Shown: positions 6,813 to 14,300 of the stretch, piece by piece
How positions within the stretch are numbered: the stretch's first letter is position 1
How the letters are laid out: every line of letters starts with the position of its first letter
Assembly (NCBI GenBank): GCA_002505325.1
Contig: DAUV01000059.1
Location: 1 to 17,477, forward strand
Direction: 5' to 3'
From: Euryarchaeota archaeon UBA623
GTDB taxonomy: Archaea; Thermoplasmatota; Poseidoniia; Poseidoniales; Thalassarchaeaceae
DNA: 17,477 nt
Position numbers and translations under genes: made by a program
The notes under the pieces: generated by a model
The model's database searches: none
What the model saw: the letters and a program-made list of their open reading frames with translations, nothing else
Told to the model about the DNA's origin: nothing

Positions 6813-8567
6813 CTATAGGACAGGACTCGGAATCATCCGTCCTGAGGTTTCGATGTCGAACTCGCCCGCATGAAGGGGCGATTTCAGTCCGAATTCGTAG
6901 CCGACTGCTGGATCAATCTCTCCAAACTGCCCAATTTCTTCTCCTGAGATGAGTACCCTCGCCCCCCGGCCTGATATCCAGGGTCCCTGTGCTTCCTCTG
7001 TCGCTTCGAACACGACTTCGTCCATATCTGCACCGAGATCTCTCAACAGGGCCTGTACAATGCCTTTTGCTGCAGTGAAACCCCCTCCGATTTCGGCACA
7101 CGCCCAAGCGACCCTCGTCGAGTTTGCAGAGTCACTAACGACCTCTCCCAATTCATACACCTTCTGCGGCAACTCGTGATGCCGATTGGACGCAAGCAGC
7201 TTCAGTAGGGAGGGCAGGAGGTACTGACGTAGCATGGTATGATCCTTGGTGATGGGATTGGAGATTACCGACAGCCCCCCTCGGGCAGGCCATCTGACTC
7301 GCTTGAACTGGTCTCTCTCATTCGACAAAGTGAGTCCTTGTGTCTCTTGAATCCCCAGTGACCTCAGGCTTGCCCTGATTCTGCGTTCAAGGTGTGATGA
7401 ACTCAGCGGAACAGCGTCTAAGTAGACATCGGAGAGCTTCTCAGGCATATTGTCGTAGCCGTACCCGATGGCTATGTCCTCGACGATATCTATCGGGTGC
7501 ATGATGTCGCTGCGCCATCGTGGCATCTCCACCACATGCTCTCGTTCTCCCACTGCACAGTCTGCCCACCGCTCCGCCCTGTTCACGCCGTCTGTGACTG
7601 TTCTCGATTCAATCAGCCGTCCACCCATCTTAATCAAAGCAGCTGCAATTTCGTCTGAACCCAAATCCAGGCCCAGAACTTTCTCGATTAATTGGTCAGG
7701 AACTCGATGCCTCACCGCATCCCCGCGTGGAGTGCTGGAAACATCGCTATCGTATCCGGTGACACTGACACTTTCAATCGCCCCGCCTCTCTCGTGCAGT
7801 GACAGGCACACCAGTATCAGGCATGCTTCACAAGCTCGCTTGTCCCATCCGGTCACATCGATGAAGAAATCCGTAGTGGACTCTGTGACTGTGGTGTGGT
7901 CGCCATTGATTATCGGAGGGAATGACAGGATGTCATCGTTGGAATCGAGAATCACTGGAAATGAATCCAAACTATCCATCAGGTGTGCGTACTCAACGCC
8001 CTTAGGGTGTTCTTCCAATATCTGCTTAATTGTCATCTCCTCATTCATCATCAAAGGCACGAAGGAATGTGATTCAGGGACTGTGACGACCTTGAACGGC
8101 TCAGAGATTGTGGATAGGTCGTGCACACCTATGGAGGCAAATTTCCGCTTGCGCCCCAGTGTCAGATGAAGCTTCTCCTGATGGTCCATCAGAGACTGGA
8201 TGAACTCACTCTTTTCGGAGTCGGTGTTTCCAGTGTTAACGCCTCTTACTATCGCTGCCATGATAATCGGCCTGACTCGTTCTAGAGATGGGTCAACCAC
8301 CATTTCCACTCCGCTTTCAGAAACCTCAACAGATGGATCCTCGAAAGCCCCGCCTACGAAGCTCCTGGAGGCCCGAGCCAACGATTCGTGGCTGAGTAGA
8401 TCGGGACGGTCGGGAAAGACTTCGACCTCGATGATTTTGTCATCATTACCCTCTACTGGGCACCCCATGGCTGGAAGCCAATCTGACCAGTCTCTGCCAG
8501 AGTGCTCAACTCCGTTGATTCGTTGAATGTACTGCAAGATAGAGTGCTGAAGGTTTAGAGTAGGCAT
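6813..8567 (-). CDS. pheT: Phenylalanyl-tRNA synthetase beta subunit, archaeal type
   Basis: The beta subunit of the alpha2-beta2 PheRS, which charges tRNA-Phe; the beta chain contributes editing and tRNA binding. The 584-residue length fits the short archaeal/eukaryotic form, which lacks the bacterial EMAP-like N-terminal insert. Visible are the N-terminal VEVFPDRPDLLSHESLAR, the B3/B4 editing region (about 90-265), the B5 domain with VEMPRWRSDIMHPIDIVEDI (345-364) and AIGYGYDNMPE, and the pseudo-catalytic core with NPITKDHTMLRQYLLPSLL (437-455) and KVYELGEVV. A TTG at 8579 overlapping the upstream stop would add four residues, but the ATG at 8567 follows a GAGGTG ribosome site and gives the family-typical MPTLN start. 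It sits 8 nt downstream of the glutamate-synthase-like gene. The partner pheS is not in this window. Confidence 0.95.
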   Translation of the reverse strand: MPTLNLQHSILQYIQRINGVEHSGRDWSDWLPAMGCPVEGNDDKIIEVEVFPDRPDLLSHESLARASRSFVGGAFEDPSVEVSESGVEMVVDPSLERVRPIIMAAIVRGVNTGNTDSEKSEFIQSLMDHQEKLHLTLGRKRKFASIGVHDLSTISEPFKVVTVPESHSFVPLMMNEEMTIKQILEEHPKGVEYAHLMDSLDSFPVILDSNDDILSFPPIINGDHTTVTESTTDFFIDVTGWDKRACEACLILVCLSLHERGGAIESVSVTGYDSDVSSTPRGDAVRHRVPDQLIEKVLGLDLGSDEIAAALIKMGGRLIESRTVTDGVNRAERWADCAVGEREHVVEMPRWRSDIMHPIDIVEDIAIGYGYDNMPEKLSDVYLDAVPLSSSHLERRIRASLRSLGIQETQGLTLSNERDQFKRVRWPARGGLSVISNPITKDHTMLRQYLLPSLLKLLASNRHHELPQKVYELGEVVSDSANSTRVAWACAEIGGGFTAAKGIVQALLRDLGADMDEVVFEATEEAQGPWISGRGARVLISGEEIGQFGEIDPAVGYEFGLKSPLHAGEFDIETSGRMIPSPVL

Positions 8568-8571
8568 TTCC

Positions 8572-8577
8572 CACCTC
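8572..8577 (-). promoter_or_regulatory. Ribosome binding site that fixes the pheT start
   Basis: On the minus strand GAGGTG is followed by GGAA and ATG at 8567. It matches the archaeal 16S tail well and overlaps the TGA stop of the upstream gene. It is placed too late to serve the TTG at 8579, so it decides for the ATG and suggests coupled translation. Confidence 0.65.
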
Positions 8578-10114
8578 AATTACCAAGCCACATGGGCAGC
8601 GGACGATCGTAACCAATCAGCCTCAGGCCACTGATGGATGCTGTGTCGTAATCAAGAGCCCTGAGATTCCTTCTGCTGAGTTTCTCTAACCCGTCAAGGC
8701 CCAACTCGCGCATCCAACCTCGAACAGTCGAGTCGAGCCAAACCAAGGTCTCCTCGAGACTGTCCTCAGGAGGTGGAGCCACTAAGATTGGGCATCCTGC
8801 CGCGACTGCAATCAACATGTCCTCCGCACTCGGTGTCTCATCCATCTCGATAAGCAGATGGCGCCCTTGCTCGGTCAGATTCATTGCCCGAGCAGCGAGA
8901 CCTATTCGAGGCAGTGCAGACGCTGCGCGACTGCCACCAGGGGCTGCCGCGTCGATTACAGCGCCATCCAAATCAAGATCCACAACCAGTCTGAACAGGT
9001 GATCGGCCCTATCGACACGATCACGCAGGAGAATCATCGATTCATCGTCCATCTTGCAGGTGATGGAAACTAGAATGGCCTCAATCTCGGCATCGTTGAG
9101 CGGTGGCATGTCAGCCAAATCAAGTACTACTCCTGCACAATTCCCAAGCCAGTCCGCACAGTCGACGAGATTACTCTCGCCTACGAGAATCAAATCACAT
9201 CCTCTGGGCGAAGTTCTAACCAGGGCTGGCTGAGTCGAAGCCACTCCCTGCCAGGTGCCGGCGGAGTCAGATTCGACCAACCAAGGGATTGGGAATAATA
9301 GGCCGCCCTCTTTAGAGCCGAGCGGCATCAGGAGAGTGTACGGGTCGAGAGGAGAGTGCTCAGGAAGTCTGTCCGAGGTCGAGGGCACCAGTGCGATGCT
9401 CTCAAAGCCCTCTGCGACGGATGAATCGGGTATCTCTGTGACTCCCGAAGATGAGTCAGATGGCACTAGGACCAACGCATCTTCTTCCAGAGTCAGTCCT
9501 AGCGGTTCTAGATACTCAGCCAACTGGGTTATCTCTGCGGTTTCTATCCCTCTCATCGTCGCACCTTCTCCTGGAGGGGGGCAACTACCCGCTATGACCA
9601 CGCGCCCCCCTGTCATACCGACTCCGGGCTCGGAGCCAACTGAGCCAAGGATAACAACGGTCCCGTCACTCATGCCGGCCCCACACCTCTTCCCGGCATG
9701 ACCCCGGACGATTACCGTGCCACCGGACATACAGGCACCAACTTCGTCTCCGGCAGAGCCCTGCACTGTGATGAAACCTCCAGTCATACGACGTCCGAGA
9801 CGGTCTCCGACGTCCTTCTCAACGACTATTCGACCGTCTCGCTGAAAAGCCCCTAGCATCGATTTACTGGAGCCTTGTAGTGTGAAGGTTCCTCCGTTGT
9901 TCATAATCCCGGCGCACTCGCCGAGATTGCCAAGCAGCAGCACCCTTGATTTTGAGGGTAGATGGGAAATGGCCCCAATCTCTCCACTCTTGGGCTTCTC
10001 ATCGCCTCCGCGACCCCACCCTATCCTGACCAACAGGTCCCTCTCTAGGGCCTCAGACAGCATTCCATCAAGGTCTCGACCAAGTTTCATGCTCTTCGCA
10101 GTGACCTCGCGCAT
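8576..10114 (-). CDS. Glutamate-synthase-like protein: N-terminal GXGXG beta-helix plus degenerate FMN-type barrel
   Basis: The 512-residue product joins two parts related to the glutamate synthase large subunit. Residues about 55-180 form a right-handed beta-helix of the GXGXG type (shared by GltB domain 3 and FwdC/FmdC), with repeats such as RMTGGFITVQGSAGDEVGAC, MSGGTVIVRGHAGKRCG and MTGGRVVIAG. Residues about 250-512 recall the FMN-binding GltB domain 2: DLDGAVIDAAAPGGSRAASA (382-400) sits where GltS has its DGGTGA loop, AVAAGCPILVAP matches a late barrel strand, and LSRRNLRALDYDTASISGL (479-497) matches the C-terminal signature of archaeal GltS. The order is reversed compared with GltB, there is no glutaminase domain, the DGGTGA loop is altered and no C-x5-C-x4-C iron-sulfur motif is seen. 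Catalysis of glutamate formation is therefore doubtful; a structural, regulatory or different redox role is possible. ATG at 10114 follows CAGGGAGAGCC. pheT follows 8 nt after the stop. Confidence 0.7.
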   Translation of the reverse strand: MREVTAKSMKLGRDLDGMLSEALERDLLVRIGWGRGGDEKPKSGEIGAISHLPSKSRVLLLGNLGECAGIMNNGGTFTLQGSSKSMLGAFQRDGRIVVEKDVGDRLGRRMTGGFITVQGSAGDEVGACMSGGTVIVRGHAGKRCGAGMSDGTVVILGSVGSEPGVGMTGGRVVIAGSCPPPGEGATMRGIETAEITQLAEYLEPLGLTLEEDALVLVPSDSSSGVTEIPDSSVAEGFESIALVPSTSDRLPEHSPLDPYTLLMPLGSKEGGLLFPIPWLVESDSAGTWQGVASTQPALVRTSPRGCDLILVGESNLVDCADWLGNCAGVVLDLADMPPLNDAEIEAILVSITCKMDDESMILLRDRVDRADHLFRLVVDLDLDGAVIDAAAPGGSRAASALPRIGLAARAMNLTEQGRHLLIEMDETPSAEDMLIAVAAGCPILVAPPPEDSLEETLVWLDSTVRGWMRELGLDGLEKLSRRNLRALDYDTASISGLRLIGYDRPLPMWLGN

Positions 10115-10280
10115 GGCTCTCCCTGCGCGGACATGACGCTAGTGGTCTTCATTCTGACGGGCAGCACGCCCCCAAGTCGCTGCTATTGAGGGGAAATTCG
10201 AGGTGCGAAGGGAAGGGTATGTTGATAGAGGGCTGGCAAGGGCATCAAAACGCCCTCAAGGGGTCATGTGAGGTCAAGGC
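10115..10280. promoter_or_regulatory. Divergent intergenic region between the GltS-like gene and gap
   Basis: These 166 bp must hold promoters for both flanking genes. For gap, a weak TATA-like GTATGTTGATA lies at 10218-10228, which would give a leader of roughly 30 nt. Inverted repeats follow: GAGGGC (10228-10233) and AGGGC (10239-10243) can each pair with GCCCTC (10252-10257), giving two alternative stems that overlap the expected start of transcription. GAGGT (10270-10274) is a good ribosome site 6 nt before the GTG of gap. No convincing TATA box is visible for the minus-strand gene. Confidence 0.4.
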
Positions 10281-11315
10281 GTGATCAGGGTCGCCATCAA
10301 CGGATATGGAACAATCGGCAAGAGAGTTGCCGATGCAGTCGACGCTCAGGATGACATGGAAGTCGTGGGAGTGACCAAGACAGGACCCAGTTTCGGGTGC
10401 GAACTAGCAGCGAAGAAGAAATATCCTCTGTACTGCACCACTGACGATTCAGAGCGCATAGCTTCCTTCTCATCCGGCGGATACGAGTGCCATGGAGGGC
10501 TCTCAGAACTACTGGCTTCAGCCGACGTGGTAGTAGACTGCGCCCCGGGTAAGATGGGGGCGGCAAACCTCGCCAAGTACAAGGCAGCTGGTATCAAGCA
10601 CATGTTCCAAGGCGGCGAGAAGCACGAACTCACCGGGCTGTCTTACAGCTCTAGCGCCAACCACGCAGCGAACCTGAATGCCGATGGCACGAGAGTTGTC
10701 TCCTGCAACACCACTGGACTATCGCGTACTCTCGTGCCGTTGTACGAACTCGGCGACTCTCTCAAGGTTGAATGCACCATGATTCGTAGGGCAGCCGATC
10801 CAGGCGACTCAAAGAAGGGGCCCATCAATGCCATCAAACCTGTGTTGAAGGTTCCCAGCCATCACGGCCCAGACGTCATGACGGTGAAGCCGGAAATCGA
10901 AATCAACTCACTGGCCGTTGCAGTCCCAACCACTCTAATGCATGTTCATGCCATCATCGCAGATCTCCCCCTGGGACACGGTCAGACGACCGAATCGATT
11001 CTAGACTTATGGAGACAGACTCCAAGGGTCATTGTGATGCATGGAGAGGGGGATCGGCTGACAACCACCGCTGAAGTTATGGAGATGGCGCGCGACTTAG
11101 GTCGTAAGTGGGGTGACCTACACGAGATATTCGTTTGGGAGGACGGAGTGAAGTTGGTGGGTGACAGGCTGTACTACTTCCAAGCAATACATCAGGAGAG
11201 CGACGTGATTCCCGAAAACATCGACTGTATTCGCGCTCTGATGGGAACTGAATCCAATTGGCGCGCTTCCGTGGCTAAAACCGACAGTGCAATTTCGGAT
11301 TACTACGGGCTATGA
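10281..11315 (+). CDS. gap: Glyceraldehyde-3-phosphate dehydrogenase, archaeal type II
   Basis: The enzyme interconverts glyceraldehyde-3-phosphate and 1,3-bisphosphoglycerate with NAD(P) in glycolysis or gluconeogenesis; in archaea the phosphorylating enzyme mostly serves gluconeogenesis. The 344-residue protein starts with the Rossmann motif VAINGYGTIGKRVADAV, followed by VVGVTKTGPSF. FQGGEKHELTGLSYSSSAN and VVSCNTTGLSRTL are archaeal signatures, with Cys142 as catalytic nucleophile. RRAADPGDSKKGPINAI, VPSHHGPDV (192-200) and VPTTLMHVHAI complete the phosphate-binding and catalytic part. Length is normal. Start is GTG, which directly precedes the Rossmann strand and has GAGGT 6 nt upstream. 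It is the first gene of the plus-strand run; the protease gene follows after 43 bp, and whether they share a transcript is unclear. Confidence 0.95.
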   Translation: MIRVAINGYGTIGKRVADAVDAQDDMEVVGVTKTGPSFGCELAAKKKYPLYCTTDDSERIASFSSGGYECHGGLSELLASADVVVDCAPGKMGAANLAKYKAAGIKHMFQGGEKHELTGLSYSSSANHAANLNADGTRVVSCNTTGLSRTLVPLYELGDSLKVECTMIRRAADPGDSKKGPINAIKPVLKVPSHHGPDVMTVKPEIEINSLAVAVPTTLMHVHAIIADLPLGHGQTTESILDLWRQTPRVIVMHGEGDRLTTTAEVMEMARDLGRKWGDLHEIFVWEDGVKLVGDRLYYFQAIHQESDVIPENIDCIRALMGTESNWRASVAKTDSAISDYYGL

Positions 11316-11358
11316 AAGTGCCTTCATGTTGGCGAGCTTCGTGGTACACCTAGTATGA

Positions 11359-14300
11359 ATGGTCAAAAAGCCCCCTCCGGTCGGCTGTTGTATGCTCAGG
11401 GCTCGCTCTGTCATAATGGTTCTCACAACACTGCTATTGTCTACGTGGACCGGAGTGCTCGCGAGCGCTTCAGAGGACCTCTCTACGAGTGGTGATGAAG
11501 GGGCGAGTACGTCTACGACTCCAAACTCTCAATGGTCGCAGATTGATGCCTCAATAACCTCCTATTCTCTGCGTGAGTCATCAGGTCTCCTGCACTCTCC
11601 GTTCGGTTCGTTCGATCCGCTGGATGCCCCCATTCTTCTCGGCCCTGAGAACCTGTATGATCCGCAGGCCCTGAGGCGCACAGGGATGCTCCTGGTTCAA
11701 TCTGACAGTTCTGACATGACGGCCATGATGAACGCCTTCTCCATCATGGAGGTCGATGTCCTAGATGTGATTCCTGATGACGCCGTAGTGGTTCGTGTGG
11801 ATCCGCTGAGTGATGCCGATGTAGTCGAATCAATCAACAGGCTGCCAAGCGTCAGATGGACTGGTGCACTGCCTGTGGCATGGCGGGTAGCTTCCGAGTT
11901 AATCCCTCTATCAGGGAGGAATGGGGTACTAGTCGATTTGGACGTGACACCGGCTCCGGATCTCGATTTCTATGAATTGACAGAGCTCTCGTTGGATCTG
12001 CAGTTGGTCTCCGGAGAAATAGGGCCCAGAGGAGTTTGTGACGCTTATCTGTGCCAGCCTCGATCTGTTGATGCAAAATGGATTCCAATTCTTGCTATGG
12101 ATGGCAGGATTCTGCACATTGGCTCGGCTTCGCAAATAGTCATTCACAATACCAATGCTAGCTCAATCAGTGGCATCAACGGTGCGTTAATTAATTCAGG
12201 TGGGACACTGAATGGGAGCGGCGAGGTCCTTGCCATATCTGACACTGGCCTAGACGGTGACCACGGTGACTTCACGAATCGAATCAGAGGAATCTATGAT
12301 CAGTTTGGGCCCGACAACTCAAACGCCGACATGAACAGCGGACACGGTACTCATGTGACAGCCACACTACTTGGGGACGGTTCTGGTGACTCGACGGCTA
12401 TGGGCATGGTGCCTGCTGCTACCTTCCACTTCTATCAGCTTGAGGCAGACAATTCCGGGGCTCTCGCTCGTTGGGGTTCGCTGTACGAAATGTTCACCCA
12501 CTCGTGGCAGAATAGCGCGCGTATACAGACCAATAGTTGGGGGAACGAGAACCTCGTCGGCGAATACAGTTCTGACTCCAGATCCGCCGACTCGTTTCTA
12601 GTGGATTTCCCACGCTTCCTGGTACTTTTCTCAGCTGGCGATTTAGGTTCGAGCGGAGCCAGCGGCGTTACTCCACCGGGGACTGCCAAGAATGTCCTAA
12701 CGGTCGGAGCCTCAACTACCGGATCGTACGGTAGCACTGCTGAGGGAACGGTCGCCGGATTCTCTTCGAGAGGGGCGACCCTTGACGGCCGCATCAAACC
12801 AGACCTAGTCGCCCCTGGTGTGATGATATGCTCGGCCTTGGCCGAAGAAGCGCAGTTTGCCAGCGGGGACTCGTGTTCAAGCACCACCCATGGCGACGGG
12901 AGCACTCCCCTATACATGACACTCAACGGCTCGTCGATGGCCACCCCCGTCGCCGCTGGCGCTGCAGCGATGGTCAGGCAGTACCTCAGGGAGTCGGAGG
13001 GCATAAGTGAGCCCCGTTCGGACTTGATTCGTGCCATTCTGATTAACGGTGCGGAGGACCTTGACACTCCTGACATCCCCAATCCGGCCGAGGGATGGGG
13101 GCAGGTTGACCTACAGAACAGTCTCTACCCGTCTTCCGGAGGGCAGAGTCAGTCAGTTCTGTACGATTACTCGCGCGAGTTACTGCCTGGCCACGCCTTC
13201 CTCTACACCTTCGATATCGATGCGAGCCAAGGCATGGACATCACGCTGGTGTGGAACGATAGAGAAGGGTCGGCAGTAGCAGACCAGAGTGCAGTCCGTT
13301 TAGTAAACGACCTTGACTTGAGGGCGACCTCACCCGATGGGATAGTGTACATCGCCAATCAGTTCTCTAACGGATTCAGCATCTCGGGTGGCAGTGAGGA
13401 TCGGCTGAACAACGTAGAGAGGGTACGATTGCCTTCCAGCACCTCGGGCATATGGACAGTCGAGGTCGGCCATGCAGGAGGGACGTTACAGGATTACGCC
13501 ATCGTACTCAGTGGAGTAGCTACCGAGCTGGAACAGGCAGATCTTTCCGTATTTGACGGCTCTCTCTCAAGTTCCGTGGAGAGCCCCCTACAGGGCGACA
13601 CCTTCCTAGTTGAAGCTGCTTGGAAGAATCAGGCTACGGCTGATACAGGTACCTATTCAATCGAGGTCGAGGACCTTACTGCAGGAACGATGATTCATAC
13701 TTCACAGCGCTCCTCTCTGGGCGGAGGTATGCTCGATTCGTTGTCATTCCCTCATTCTTTCTCAACTACTGGCCTGCATGTCCTTGAGTTAAGACTCGAT
13801 TCGAACTCAGAGGTTGACGAGCTCAATGACGAGTCCATTGGAACTGACAACAACCGTATTCTACTGCATGTCATTGTCTCTCAAATAGGAGTCAGACTCA
13901 CTCCTCTTATGGAGGACGGCAGTACACCTAGCAACCCTGCTGAACTCTCTCAGGCCATGACGAGAACGTTAGACCCAAGGACAGCTAGCTGGGTTCTTTT
14001 CGAGCTTGAGATGCGCAATGAAGGAACTTCGGAGATTTCAGTAGGCCTGAGTGTTTCGCCTGTACAACTATTGGGTAATGACGGGGTTCTTTACTCTCCG
14101 CAGGACGAGTGGTGGAAACTAATCAACGAGTCCGGACCGTGGACACTGGCTCCATTTGGCGAGGAAGGCGATAGAGTCGTAGTCACGCTGAACATGTCTG
14201 ACATGGATACCGACCTGTCCAACCCCTCGGATGTCATCTACGCTCTACCAGGGACCTTCGTCTCAGACCTGACTCTATTCGACACCAACGCGCCCACAGT

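Noticed and set aside
7468..8169. 233-residue plus-strand ORF opposite pheT
   Set aside because: It is antisense to the clearly conserved PheT core, is Ser/Thr/Pro-rich without domains, and is explained by codon bias on the other strand.
12435..13082. 215-residue minus-strand ORF opposite the S8 catalytic domain
   Set aside because: It mirrors conserved catalytic-domain codons on the plus strand and shows no protein family features.
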